Below are positions 29,758 through 38,822 of a stretch of 64,000 nucleotides of DNA, one piece after another (positions within the stretch are counted from its first letter, which is position 1; the number at the start of each line of letters is the position of its first letter). The translations under genes were made by a program, and so were the position numbers. The notes beneath the pieces are model-generated. The model was not told the origin of the DNA and did not search any database. It was given only the letters and a program-made list of their open reading frames with translations. The stretch lies in NCBI RefSeq assembly GCF_009901585.1, contig NZ_WXYO01000003.1, positions 310,001-374,000 of the forward strand, given 5' to 3'. Source of the stretch: Poritiphilus flavus. Lineage in GTDB: Bacteria; Bacteroidota; Bacteroidia; Flavobacteriales; Flavobacteriaceae.

Positions 29758-31089
29758 CTAAATAAGGCCTCGCGCCTTGATTTCCAGGTATTTGTTGATG
29801 GTATTGATGGTAAGGTTCTCCGGCTTGGTCAGTATGGTCTGAATTCCGTATTGCTGCAGTTCTTTTTGCATCAGGCGTTTTTCCAGGGAAAACTTTTCCG
29901 CTATGGTTTTATGGTAGATGGCCTGCAGATCTTCGGCATCCTCAGCTATGAGCTTTTCAAGCTCCGTATTTTCAAAGAAAATGACCACCAAAACATGTTT
30001 TTTTGAAAGTGCAAGCAGATAGGGAAGTTGTCTTTTTAAGGCTGAAATATGCTCAAAGTTAGTATAAAGTAACAGCAGGCTTCTGTGTGTGATTTTCCGT
30101 TTTACATGGGCGTACAGCAAACCAAAGTCCGAATCTGAAAAATCCGTGTTGATATTATATAGCTTTTCGAGCAGGGTATTCAGGTGGGTCAGTTTCTGGC
30201 TCGCCTGAACATAATTGTCCACCTTTTTGGAAAAGGTCAGCATCCCGGTCTTATCATTCCTTTTTAAGGCAACGTTGGAAAACGCAAGCGTAGCGTTGAT
30301 CGCGTAATCCAGGAGCTTCAGGCCGTTAAAAGGCATTTTCATGACACGTCCGGTATCTATGATCGAAAAGATCGGTTGTGATCTTTCGTCCTGATACTGG
30401 TTAACCATTAGCTGGCTCTGCTTGGCTGTAGCCTTCCAGTTTATGGTACGGATATCATCTCCTTTTACGTATTCCTTGATCTGCTCAAACTCCTGGGTAT
30501 GCCCGATCCGCCTTATTTTCTTAAGTCCGTATTCCGTAAGGCGATTGTTGATCGCCAGAAAATCGTACTTCTGCATCTGAATAATGCTTGGGTACACCGG
30601 TACCATTAGTCCCTTTTGGAATACAAAACGCCTCCTGGCGATCTGAAGGGGGGAGGAAACAAATACGTTGAGGTTGCCAAAGACGTATTCCCCGCGGTCC
30701 ACCGGTCGAACTACATATTCAAAGCTGCGTTTTTCGCCTTTAATTACACTTGATTTATATTCAAAATCCCGCTTTTGAAATTGTACAGGGAGTTCGTCAA
30801 TAATCGATACAGAAACTTTGAAAGGATATTTGGATTCAAAATGAACTTCAATGGGGTTGGTGTCACTGTTCGAAAGTTTATTCGGAGCCTGTCTGCCAGC
30901 TTCAAGCCCGCTTGCTGAACCGTAAAGCAGGGCGATGTCAAATAAAAAAAGCCCCAAAAGCACCAGGGTTAGGATCCAGCTTATCGGATACAGCCAGGAG
31001 AACCAATAAGACAGCACAAAGGATGCGGCCAATACCGCGAGATATCTGAAAAATGTGTTGTGTATATATAACGATCTCAGAAAAGTCAT
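29758..31089 (-). CDS. DUF58 protein (vWA-like partner of MoxR)
   Basis: 443 residues. Two transmembrane helices near the N-terminus (about 15-50) anchor a large cytoplasmic part. The DUF58 signature is present: EFEQIKEYVKGDDIRTINW, then KATAKQSQLMVNQYQDE. The vWA-like region begins FSIIDTGRVMK, where the serines of the classic DxSxS metal site are missing. It is the distal gene of the MoxR operon and lies 10 bp after the ATPase gene. Confidence 0.92.
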   Translation of the reverse strand: MTFLRSLYIHNTFFRYLAVLAASFVLSYWFSWLYPISWILTLVLLGLFLFDIALLYGSASGLEAGRQAPNKLSNSDTNPIEVHFESKYPFKVSVSIIDELPVQFQKRDFEYKSSVIKGEKRSFEYVVRPVDRGEYVFGNLNVFVSSPLQIARRRFVFQKGLMVPVYPSIIQMQKYDFLAINNRLTEYGLKKIRRIGHTQEFEQIKEYVKGDDIRTINWKATAKQSQLMVNQYQDERSQPIFSIIDTGRVMKMPFNGLKLLDYAINATLAFSNVALKRNDKTGMLTFSKKVDNYVQASQKLTHLNTLLEKLYNINTDFSDSDFGLLYAHVKRKITHRSLLLLYTNFEHISALKRQLPYLLALSKKHVLVVIFFENTELEKLIAEDAEDLQAIYHKTIAEKFSLEKRLMQKELQQYGIQTILTKPENLTINTINKYLEIKARGLI

Positions 31090-31099
31090 CCCATACTCA

Positions 31100-32101
31100 T
31101 TATCTTGGAACCTCTACAGATTCTGCAATCATACTGATAACGCTCTCCGAGGTCATGCCCTCCATTTCGCGTTCAGGGGTGAGGATCACCCGGTGGTTCA
31201 GGACGGGGACCAGGGCCTTCTTAACATCCTCAGGAATTACAAAATCTCTTCCCTGTATTGCGGCAAAGGCCTTTGCGGAATTTAAAACCGCTATGGATGC
31301 CCTCGGAGACCCACCCAGGTACAGATGCGGATGATTTCGGGTCCGGGTAACCATCTCCGCGATATACTTTACGATTTTTTCCTCCACGATCACATCCTGG
31401 ATCTTTTTGCGATAGTCTTCCAGTTGTGTTGGGTTCAATACATCTTTAACCAGAGCTTGGGGCTGCTCTCCTTTGCGTTCATGGTGGGTCTGGATGATCT
31501 TTACCTCCTCTTCAACCGAAGGATACCCAACCTTGATCTTAAACAGAAATCGGTCTAGCTGCGCCTCAGGTAAAGCGTAGGTGCCTTCTTGTTCAATAGG
31601 GTTCTGAGTGGCCAGAACCATAAAAGGCATGTCCATAGGGTAGGTGGTTCCGTCCATGGTCACCTGCCGTTCTTCCATGGTCTCGAACATGGCGGCCTGG
31701 GTTTTGGCCGGAGCCCGGTTTATTTCGTCTATTAATACGATATTGGAAAAGATCGGTCCTTGTTTGAATTCGAACTCTGAAGTTTTTACGTTGAAGACCG
31801 AAGTTCCCAGGATGTCACTAGGCATAAGATCCGGAGTGAATTGTATCCTGCTGAAGCCGGTCTTGAGGGTTTTGGCAAATAGTTTGGCTGTGACCGTCTT
31901 CGCGATCCCTGGAACTCCTTCAATCAGTACATGACCATCTACGAGCAAGGAAACGATCAGCAGTTCAATGAAATTTTCCTGTCCGACAATAACCTTACCC
32001 AACTCTGCCCTGATAGCCGTTACGGCATTCTTGAGGTCTTCCAAAGGAATCCTGTTGTCAAAATTGAGTTCTTCTTTTTCCTGCTCTTCGCTATTTTGCA
32101 T
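31100..32101 (-). CDS. MoxR-family AAA+ ATPase
   Basis: 333-residue cytoplasmic AAA+ protein. Walker A EGVPGIAKT is at about 60-68, Walker B VLIDEINRAPAKT at about 120, and the MoxR C-terminal lid PRASIAVLNSAKAFAA is present. MoxR ATPases act as chaperones that mature or activate metal- or vWA-containing complexes. The gene overlaps DUF4350 by 11 bp and is followed by DUF58, its usual partner. Confidence 0.95.
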   Translation of the reverse strand: MQNSEEQEKEELNFDNRIPLEDLKNAVTAIRAELGKVIVGQENFIELLIVSLLVDGHVLIEGVPGIAKTVTAKLFAKTLKTGFSRIQFTPDLMPSDILGTSVFNVKTSEFEFKQGPIFSNIVLIDEINRAPAKTQAAMFETMEERQVTMDGTTYPMDMPFMVLATQNPIEQEGTYALPEAQLDRFLFKIKVGYPSVEEEVKIIQTHHERKGEQPQALVKDVLNPTQLEDYRKKIQDVIVEEKIVKYIAEMVTRTRNHPHLYLGGSPRASIAVLNSAKAFAAIQGRDFVIPEDVKKALVPVLNHRVILTPEREMEGMTSESVISMIAESVEVPR

Positions 32102-33308
32102 TTGCTTTGGCTTTAAATTTTTCTATTCGGGTGTTTAATTTTCTCAATGCTTCATCAGTAAGCTGAGTGCTCTTTGAGATGGTATCAAAGTATTTAAAAA
32201 GCGCCTTTACCTCTTCCGGACTGTGTCCGCTTCTTGACGCAAGATTCTGGTAAAACTCCTGGTCTTGTTTTTGGGTATCCAAATAAAAATGAGATCGAAT
32301 GTAATCCATAAAGTATTCGATCTTGTGTTTGGCAATTTGAGCGCGTTCCCCCTTCTCATAATACATATCGGCAATGGTACGGGTAAAGTCGAGAGTCTGA
32401 TTTCGCAAGGGTTTTACTACTGGGATGGCCCGTTGTTTGCGCTTCCCTTCAAAGATAATATATACCAGCACCCCGATTAATACGATGTAGTACGCCCATT
32501 TTAATTCTTTGGTATTCAGAAAAATATACATAGGAGAGGTGTAGTATGGCTTTCCGGTTTTGTAATAACTATCAAGCAACAACGGCCTGGAAGTATCTAT
32601 ATAGGAGAGGATACCGGCTACATAGTCCTTGTTGTTTCCTCTCAAAATAAAGTAGTTGGTAAAAGCTTTGGGGAAACTGCTAATGAGTATGGTCCCTTCT
32701 CCATAAGGCTGACTTATGACATTGATATGCGGATCCTCAGGATCTTCTTCATCGCTTTCATTGAAAACCGTACCGATCACTGTGGTTTTCAGGGTGTCCA
32801 CAGCGCTAAAGTAAGTGGCATAAAGGTCCTTGGTAAAAGTATAGTCTTTCCTGGCGTCCAACCTAGGATTTACCAGTCGAAATCTTGGCGGATGCTCACG
32901 GTCCAGCCCACTGAACAGACTGGATGTTTCCAGTCCCAGCGTATCTTTCAATCGTTTTTCGAAAGCCTCTGCAGCCATGAAGAGCGTATTCCCTCTGGCG
33001 GCCCACTGTAACAAGGCATCCAGTTCGCTTTCACCGAATTCAAGGGCATCGTTCACAAAGAAATAGGTTCCCTCAAGATCGCTGTTATTTGCCAGAAATT
33101 CGAATGGGGGGATGCGGACTGGTCTCAGATCATCTTCGAAATCCTGCTCCAGAATATCCCGCAATACATAGGTGCCATAGGGCAATTTATGCTGTGCCAC
33201 AAAGGAAGGGAACCAATTGACCTCCTTGGGTTTGTTGTACTCCAATAGCAGGAGCAAACCCAGGGTAAGGACGGCAATCACGACATATATCGTTCCTTTT
33301 TTACGCAC
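32091..33308 (-). CDS. DUF4350 domain membrane protein
   Basis: 405 residues. An N-terminal anchor (about 5-21) is followed by the DUF4350 domain (about 40-240) with FVNDALEFGESELDALLQW and ANTLF-like GNTLFMAAEAF, a GATase-like fold outside the membrane. A second helix (WAYYIVLIGVLVYIIF, about 277-292) leads to a cytoplasmic helical tail. It overlaps DUF4129 by 8 bp and MoxR by 11 bp. Function is unknown; it is a conserved member of MoxR-DUF58 loci. Confidence 0.85.
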   Translation of the reverse strand: MRKKGTIYVVIAVLTLGLLLLLEYNKPKEVNWFPSFVAQHKLPYGTYVLRDILEQDFEDDLRPVRIPPFEFLANNSDLEGTYFFVNDALEFGESELDALLQWAARGNTLFMAAEAFEKRLKDTLGLETSSLFSGLDREHPPRFRLVNPRLDARKDYTFTKDLYATYFSAVDTLKTTVIGTVFNESDEEDPEDPHINVISQPYGEGTILISSFPKAFTNYFILRGNNKDYVAGILSYIDTSRPLLLDSYYKTGKPYYTSPMYIFLNTKELKWAYYIVLIGVLVYIIFEGKRKQRAIPVVKPLRNQTLDFTRTIADMYYEKGERAQIAKHKIEYFMDYIRSHFYLDTQKQDQEFYQNLASRSGHSPEEVKALFKYFDTISKSTQLTDEALRKLNTRIEKFKAKANAK

Positions 33309-34041
33309 TTTTATCGACCATTTTTTGCAGCTGGGTAAATGCCCTGGCAGCTGTTTTGTATTCGGTTTCCTCTATGTCAAAACTTCCATACCAGATATAA
33401 TCATAAAGCCTGGTAATGGTCCTGAACGGAGCCTGTATTTCCGGCTTTTGGATCTCATGCAGGTAGTCGTCATTTGTTTTTTGCAGTTCCCATTTTATCA
33501 TGTCTTTTTCGCTCATCAATTGTAATAGAAACAGGTAGTAATATCGTATGGCCAATCGATAATTCCTTTCTTCCAGGGCTTTACGGATCAAGGCCTGGAT
33601 GTCTTCGTTCTGAATGATGTGCTCTTCCTCTGAAAGCGCCGCCAAGGGCTTGTTTTTTTGTGTGTGTAACATACTGTTGGCACTTACCCTCAGGAAAAAT
33701 TTAATCAAGAGAAAGATGAAAAAGAGGAGCAGCAGATAGGGGAGTATGCGAAGAAAGAAAGCCAGAAAGCCAGTGGCTTTTTCAACGCCGAACAATGCTT
33801 CAAAGAACCGAAGGAACAGGTTTCCTATCCAGGCCATTAAGGCATCCCACCAGCCGTTTTCCTGCTTTTCAATTTCGTAGTTGAAGGCCGGATTTTCCTT
33901 GTAGGCCCGGAGTTCCTCCTCACTTATTTGTAACCGCTCAATCGGGCCCTCATCGTATTTCACCTCCGTGGAGTCTTGCTTTGCCAATAGCAGGTTGGCA
34001 GCAAGGCAACAAAAGCAAAAGACGACAAGTTTTCTTAGCAT
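33301..34041 (-). CDS. DUF4129 domain membrane protein
   Basis: 246 residues with a signal-like N-terminus (VVFCFCCLAANLLLA), a strong transmembrane helix (about 98-121, FFLRILPYLLLLFFIFLL) and a C-terminal DUF4129 domain: RLAIRYYYLFLLQLMSEK and the end TRLYDYIWYGSFDIEE. DUF4129 usually occurs with MoxR and DUF58. It lies 2 bp after the upstream membrane protein gene. Confidence 0.85.
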   Translation of the reverse strand: MLRKLVVFCFCCLAANLLLAKQDSTEVKYDEGPIERLQISEEELRAYKENPAFNYEIEKQENGWWDALMAWIGNLFLRFFEALFGVEKATGFLAFFLRILPYLLLLFFIFLLIKFFLRVSANSMLHTQKNKPLAALSEEEHIIQNEDIQALIRKALEERNYRLAIRYYYLFLLQLMSEKDMIKWELQKTNDDYLHEIQKPEIQAPFRTITRLYDYIWYGSFDIEETEYKTAARAFTQLQKMVDKSA

Positions 34042-34043
34042 TT

Positions 34044-34928
34044 CTAATTTTCCGCAGACTCTCCCAGGTTTTGGATGCGCTCGTAGGTACCTGTAAAGTT
34101 TTTCTTTTCGTTGAGATCAAAATAAATCAATACACCGGCGACTACCGAAATAATGTTCAATAAAAATTGCGCCAGGGTGCTGAGCATTCCCAGGAGTATG
34201 GAGATGGGGTCGAAGAAATTACCATCCAGGCTGACCGGGTCTACTTCTCCCGATATAATACCCATCTTCATCCAGGTGTAAAGGGTAGAGGGTAAGGCGA
34301 AGGCGTAGCTGGCTACGGTAACGATAATACCTACCACGAATAGTGATGCGAATGTCATCCACCAATGATCCTTCACCAGGGTAAAACTGTAAGAATAGGC
34401 GTCTGTTACCCCTTTTTGATTGAAGACCATTACGCTGAAAGAGAGCATTAAGGGCACATATAAGTAAATCCCCGGAATGAAACAGAACATAAAGCCAATG
34501 CCAACCGAAAGGCCTACCAGAATTCCCAACCCAATGAAATTCCAGAAGGACTGGTATACCTCTTTGCGGATCTCGGCATAATCTGCCTTTCCCTTATTGT
34601 TGGCGTAAGACCGTATGTAGAAAAGTGTAGTAGCCTGAGAAATGACATAAACCGCAATCACCGAAAATATCAGCAGCACGGCCACGAGTAAGATCAGGAA
34701 AGTATTGGCTACACTATCCGAACGTTCGATATTAAAGTTGACAAAGTCTCCTACAGTGTACATATAGAAGCCATAACTAAGAAGCATGACCAAGAGGTAA
34801 GGCCCGACAATCCTGAAGAATATGCTGAAAAACGGTTTGAACTGATTGCGCAAAAACGCGAAGGTATCACTTAAAATACTGCCGAGTTCGCGTTTCTTTT
34901 TGAATTCTATGTAATTGGTTTCGTTCAT
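34044..34928 (-). CDS. Multi-pass membrane protein of the MoxR operon
   Basis: 294 residues with about six membrane segments (roughly 40-60, 80-103, 135-165, 165-180, 197-220 and 245-272). Homologues sit in the same place in other Bacteroidota MoxR clusters. No named domain is certain. Its start overlaps the stop of the SpoIIM gene by four bases. Confidence 0.7.
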   Translation of the reverse strand: MNETNYIEFKKKRELGSILSDTFAFLRNQFKPFFSIFFRIVGPYLLVMLLSYGFYMYTVGDFVNFNIERSDSVANTFLILLVAVLLIFSVIAVYVISQATTLFYIRSYANNKGKADYAEIRKEVYQSFWNFIGLGILVGLSVGIGFMFCFIPGIYLYVPLMLSFSVMVFNQKGVTDAYSYSFTLVKDHWWMTFASLFVVGIIVTVASYAFALPSTLYTWMKMGIISGEVDPVSLDGNFFDPISILLGMLSTLAQFLLNIISVVAGVLIYFDLNEKKNFTGTYERIQNLGESAEN

Positions 34929-35884
34929 AATTTGGATTTACTGTGAAGTTGGCGGGGATATATAACGTAGTAATACAATATTATTGCCAGGGAGGAGGCA
35001 ATTATTAGGATTGCAAGAGCATCGGGCATTTCGGTATGCCTGGTCACAAAACCCTCCAGGAATCCCGCTATAACGAAGAATGGCAGGGTGCTTATCATGA
35101 TCTTGAGACTGTTCTTTATCCCGCGCTTAAAAGACTCCATCCGGGTGTAAGTTCCCGGGAAGAGCATGCCATTGGCCATTACCAGTCCGGCACAACCGGC
35201 AATGATAATGACGGAAATCTCTATGGTCCCATGGATCCAGATGGTTCTCGCAGATTCCCATAAGAGACCTTTTTCGTAAAAGAAATACTGGAAACTGCCG
35301 AGCATAATACCATTGCGAAGCATTACCATCAAAGTACCGATACCCAAAGTGATGCCGAGGGCGAAAGCAATTAAGGCTACGCGTATATTATTTATGGTGA
35401 TCCCCAGGAACATATTGAATTCCCCCATTTGTTTGTACACTGCCATAGGATCTCCTTTTTCTATATTTTCCAGGGTCATATTCACATAGTTATCGCCGAG
35501 TATGGCCCGGACAAAATCCCCGTCATTCGCGGCCGAAAAAGCCCCAACCAGGCTAAAAAACAGGAAGACCAAAAAGGCGATCAACAATTCCCTTTGGTGA
35601 TGATAAAACATGCTGGGGAACTCTGTTTTCCAGAATTGTACAATTCTGTTCCTGGATTCTTTTTTGGTCTTGTAAATTTTGCGATGCGCTTCTGAAGCCA
35701 GGGTATTGAGATAAAACTCCGTATTACTGCCCGGATAGAAGGTTTTGGCATAGCTCAGATGGTCAGTAATTTCTACATAAAGGTCGGACAATACATCTGG
35801 AGAAATCTTCGTTTTGTTAGACAGTGCGCTTTCAAAAGTAGCCCATTTGTCTTTATTTTGCTTTACGAAGGCGGCCTCGCGCAT
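34925..35884 (-). CDS. SpoIIM-family membrane protein
   Basis: 319 residues, first gene of the minus-strand operon. The first 110 residues are cytoplasmic and helical; several membrane helices follow from about 105. The SpoIIM signature is clear: IRVALIAFALGITLGIGT, then IHGTIEISVIIIAGCAGL. The family is named after a Bacillus engulfment protein but is widespread in non-sporulators next to MoxR/DUF58 and RDD genes. The divergent RDD gene starts 32 bp away, so both share a promoter region. Confidence 0.9.
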   Translation of the reverse strand: MREAAFVKQNKDKWATFESALSNKTKISPDVLSDLYVEITDHLSYAKTFYPGSNTEFYLNTLASEAHRKIYKTKKESRNRIVQFWKTEFPSMFYHHQRELLIAFLVFLFFSLVGAFSAANDGDFVRAILGDNYVNMTLENIEKGDPMAVYKQMGEFNMFLGITINNIRVALIAFALGITLGIGTLMVMLRNGIMLGSFQYFFYEKGLLWESARTIWIHGTIEISVIIIAGCAGLVMANGMLFPGTYTRMESFKRGIKNSLKIMISTLPFFVIAGFLEGFVTRHTEMPDALAILIIASSLAIILYYYVIYPRQLHSKSKL

Positions 35885-35916
35885 TAACTTTTGGTTTATC
35901 CCAAAGAAACGAAAGT

Positions 35917-36633
35917 ATGGAACAATTTCAAATAGAAACGGCCCAAAATATCAGTATCAGCCAGAACACTGCGCACCTCGGAGACCGCATGCTTGCTTAC
36001 CTTATAGACAGTTTTATCATTATTACTTACATTGTTTTGATGTTTCTGGTAATGGGCGCTCTTGACGTGGATATTGAGGATATGTGGGTGCTGGTTATGG
36101 TACTTAGTCTTCCTGCTTTTCTATATTATGTGCTGTTGGAAACTTTTACCAACGGTAAAACCGTAGGCAAAAGCCTGATGCGTATTCGGGTGGTTAAATT
36201 AGATGGCAGCAAACCGAGTTTTGCCAACTATTTTGTGCGTTGGATATTGAGGATCATTGACGTATCACTCACAACCGGCGGGTTAGCGGTATTAACCATT
36301 CTAATCCGGGGCAAAGGGCAGCGTATTGGGGATATTGCAGCAGGAACCACTGTGATCAGTGAAAAAAGGAAAGTTGGGCTCAAGGATACATTACTGAGGG
36401 AATTGCCAGAAGATTATAAACCTCAATTTCCGCAGGTTGTGGTATTTAAGGACAGGGAGATGCAGACCATCAAAGAACTTTACGATTCCGCCAAATTACA
36501 CGGTGATCATCATGTGGTGATCTCACTCAGTGAGCGGATAAAAAAAGTTATGGGGATCAGTACGGACCTCAAACCCATACAATTTGTGGATATTGTGATC
36601 AAGGATTACAATTTCTACACTCAAAACCTTTAG
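35917..36633 (+). CDS. RDD family membrane protein
   Basis: 238 residues. RDD hallmarks are DRMLAYLIDSFIIITYI near residue 23, TNGKTVGKSLMRIRVV and the second VRWILRIIDVSL. About four membrane helices are followed by a cytoplasmic tail of about 80 residues ending in a charged helical region. It is divergent from the SpoIIM operon, a conserved association, and three bases ahead of the TRIC gene. Confidence 0.9.
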   Translation: MEQFQIETAQNISISQNTAHLGDRMLAYLIDSFIIITYIVLMFLVMGALDVDIEDMWVLVMVLSLPAFLYYVLLETFTNGKTVGKSLMRIRVVKLDGSKPSFANYFVRWILRIIDVSLTTGGLAVLTILIRGKGQRIGDIAAGTTVISEKRKVGLKDTLLRELPEDYKPQFPQVVVFKDREMQTIKELYDSAKLHGDHHVVISLSERIKKVMGISTDLKPIQFVDIVIKDYNFYTQNL

Positions 36634-36636
36634 GTC

Positions 36637-37239
36637 TTGTTTTACTTTGTTATTGACATTCTGGGTACTATCGCTTTTGCCATTTCCGGGGTACTGGTTG
36701 CTATGGAGAAAAAGCTCGATCTTTTCGGGGTGATCATTATCGCATTCGTTACAGCCATAGGCGGCGGTACACTCCGAGACCTTCTGATAGGGGATACACC
36801 GGTGGTTTGGATGCGTGATTCCGTATACGTGATTACCATTTCCGGAACGGTGGTCTTTGCCATCCTGTTCCGCAAAAAACTCCGATATCTCCGTACTTCC
36901 CTCTTCCTGTTCGATACTATAGGCATAGGCCTCTATACCATGGTAGGAATAGAAAAAGGCGTTCAGGCAGAATTGCTTCCTGTGATGTGTGTTGCTTTGG
37001 GTACGATAACAGCCAGTTTTGGCGGGGTACTGCGTGATATCCTTTGTAATGAGATCCCTGTGATCTTCCGAAAGGAGATCTATGCTACAGCCTGTATTCT
37101 GGGAGGCAGCTTTTATTTCCTGTTGACCTATCTGACAGTTAAAGATCAGTACGCCTTCCTGGCGGCCATCGTTTTGGTAATTAGCATAAGACTTCTGGCG
37201 GTAAGGTTTAAGATCGCCTTGCCGAATATTTATTCATAG
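36637..37239 (+). CDS. TRIC/UPF0126 family membrane channel
   Basis: 200 residues starting at a TTG three bases after the RDD stop; no ATG is suitable. It has two tandem UPF0126 (YicG/TRIC) repeats, each of three helices, with matching motifs GGGTLRDLLIGDTPVVW (first) and GGVLRDILCNEIPVIF (second). TRIC proteins are trimeric potassium channels; some bacterial members transport glycine. Co-transcription with RDD is likely. Confidence 0.9.
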   Translation: MFYFVIDILGTIAFAISGVLVAMEKKLDLFGVIIIAFVTAIGGGTLRDLLIGDTPVVWMRDSVYVITISGTVVFAILFRKKLRYLRTSLFLFDTIGIGLYTMVGIEKGVQAELLPVMCVALGTITASFGGVLRDILCNEIPVIFRKEIYATACILGGSFYFLLTYLTVKDQYAFLAAIVLVISIRLLAVRFKIALPNIYS

Positions 37240-37277
37240 GAGCGAACGTCTAATGAAAGAGGGCTGTGCAAATTGCT

Positions 37278-37310
37278 AAGTGTAAGTTTAAGTTCAAGCT
37301 CAAGTATGAG
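37278..37310. repeat. Hexamer array (AAGTNTAAGTTT type)
   Basis: Five to six degenerate steps of 6 bp (AAGTGT, AAGTTT, AAGTTC, AAGCTC, AAGTAT) in the gap between convergent genes; the complement of the ACTTAN arrays elsewhere. Confidence 0.6.
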
Positions 37311-37334
37311 TTGGGGTGATACGATTTTAGCTGT

Positions 37335-38012
37335 TTAAGTTTTCAAATATTCGAAAATGCTCATTAAGTCTTCTTTCCGGTTTAGTTTGAGTTTTTTGGA
37401 TTTGATGAATTTCTTTAATTCCTGTGATTTTTCCGGAAATAGTTTGAGAAAGCCGTTGGTCTTTTGAGGGATCAGGGTAAGTTCTTTAGGATCATTGGCG
37501 GTACTGAAATAAAATTCCGGCTTGCCGGGTTTAAATCTTGGGGGTTGCGCCTCTTTGTAGGCCTCAGCTTTTACTTCCTTATAGTAATTGACCTTTTGTT
37601 TCAAATAAAGTTTGTAGCCCTCTGAATTAGAAAGGAGCTGAAAAAAGGAGTGTTTTCTCTTACCTTTTTCGTCCAGATAGCTGAGAGTTTGGTATTCGGT
37701 ATTACTCCCGTCCAGTAGTTTGATCGCAAAGAAATCTCCCTCATTCAAAACTACGACCCGTCCCTCACTTACTTTAACTTCAACCTCTCCGCTATAGCCA
37801 TTAAAGCGAACGAAATGAGTTTTGCTAATATCATTTATTTTGGCCGGAGTAAAACTCTCATTCAGATAGGGAGTTCCTTCCGGAGAATTATACTCAGTTT
37901 TATACTTATTAGTTCCATAAAAAACGTTACCGAGTTCTGTTCTGAGTATTTGCTGAGCCGATGAATAGCTCAAAAAGCATAGAAACACTATTACTAATAT
38001 TGTTTTCTTCAT
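37335..38012 (-). CDS. Exported hypothetical protein
   Basis: 225 residues from the ATG at 38012 (MKKTILVIVFLCFLSYSSAQ, signal peptide); an ATG three codons earlier is possible. The mature part has a beta-rich middle (RFNGYSGEVEVKVSEGRVV) and a lysine-rich C-terminus (LKKFIKSKKLKLNRKED). I do not recognise a family, although similar proteins are widespread in Flavobacteriia. It stands alone beside a long repeat region. Confidence 0.7.
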   Translation of the reverse strand: MKKTILVIVFLCFLSYSSAQQILRTELGNVFYGTNKYKTEYNSPEGTPYLNESFTPAKINDISKTHFVRFNGYSGEVEVKVSEGRVVVLNEGDFFAIKLLDGSNTEYQTLSYLDEKGKRKHSFFQLLSNSEGYKLYLKQKVNYYKEVKAEAYKEAQPPRFKPGKPEFYFSTANDPKELTLIPQKTNGFLKLFPEKSQELKKFIKSKKLKLNRKEDLMSIFEYLKT

Positions 38013-38219
38013 AATTGACAATTGAATCCGAATTACAGATTTTTCTTATTCTAAAGTAAGAAGTATTTTGTATCAAATCCATAAAACTAAATCAAAAGTT
38101 GAGCCGATTGACTAGTTTTAGGTAGGGAGGTGGTTGGGTAAATTGTGAAAGTGTAAAACTGTAAAACTGTGAAATTGTAAAATTGCGATTTGGCTAATGT
38201 GAAAGGGTGAAAATGGAGT

Positions 38220-38332
38220 ATTGGATGGTTGGATTGTTAGATTGTTGGATGCTTGGACGGTTGGATTGTTGCATTGTTAGACTATTGGATGGTTGGACTG
38301 TTAGATGGTTGGACTATTGGACGGTTGGATTT
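38220..38332. repeat. G-rich octamer array (TTGGATGG type)
   Basis: About 14 degenerate 8-bp steps such as TTGGATGG, TTGGATTG and TTAGATTG. The + strand has almost no C. Closely spaced GG pairs could allow two-tier G-quadruplexes. Confidence 0.75.
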
Positions 38333-38512
38333 TTATCAAGGGGACTGTTCACTTTTAAAAGTATAAGCTTAAGTAAATGGTTTTAAGTTGTAAGTTTTGA
38401 ATTTTAAAAAAGGACACTACTAAATTTAATCTTCCGAGGCCTTAATGAAGCAAGACTGTTCACTGTTCACTGATTACTGTTCACTTATTACTCCCGATAG
38501 CTATCGGGACTG
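38321..38512. repeat. 192-bp direct repeat, copy 1
   Basis: Matches 39816-40007 at a constant offset of 1495 bp, with three mismatches and no gaps by my alignment. The pair flanks the nitroreductase gene in the same orientation. Confidence 0.9.
38493..38508. repeat. Perfect palindrome, copy 1
   Basis: CCCGATAGCTATCGGG is a perfect 16-bp palindrome inside the 192-bp repeat. Its second copy is at 39988-40003. Confidence 0.85.
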
Positions 38513-38555
38513 TTCACTGAGTTCCTCCTCCGAAGCTTTAGCGAAGGAGGGCTGC

Positions 38556-38625
38556 CTACTGAAACAGGGGTTCTGAACCCCACCCCAGTTTTAAGTTAGT
38601 AACATTCACTGCAATTTGAAAGCAG
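38556..38625 (+). repeat. GGGGTT-core element, copy 1
   Basis: About 70 bp, from CTACTGAAACAGG to TTGAAAGCAG, with the inner inverted repeat GGGGTTCTGAACCCC followed by ACCCCAGTT and AAGTTAGTAACATTCACTGC. Other copies: 40030-40099 (same strand), 47344-47413 and 48223-48296 (opposite strand). Confidence 0.85.
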
Positions 38626-38822
38626 AAAGACAATGTGTTAATTTGGAAATTTGGAAATGACCCAATGTAGCAAATTGAGGATTTGAAATCCAGTAAAACT
38701 GTAAAATTGAGGAATTGTGAAATTTATTGCTAACCACACTCTTTGGATGATTATTGTAAACACAGAATTCTATACATAATATTGTAACATTAATTTTTAT
38801 AGTAATATTCAGAAAAAACAGG

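Larger units (their letters stand above)
38013..38822. repeat. 810-bp intergenic repeat mosaic A (upstream of nitroreductase)
   Basis: No gene seen. In order: an octamer array of GTAAAACT/GTGAAATT units (about 38145-38195); a G-rich octamer array (38220-38332); a 192-bp segment that recurs downstream (38321-38512); a heptamer ACTGTTC run (about 38455-38490); a 16-bp palindrome; a TCCTCC-type hairpin (about 38520-38552); a GGGGTT-core element (38556-38625); and another short octamer stretch (about 38690-38724). The last 100 bp before the gene is plain AT-rich DNA. Confidence 0.8.
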
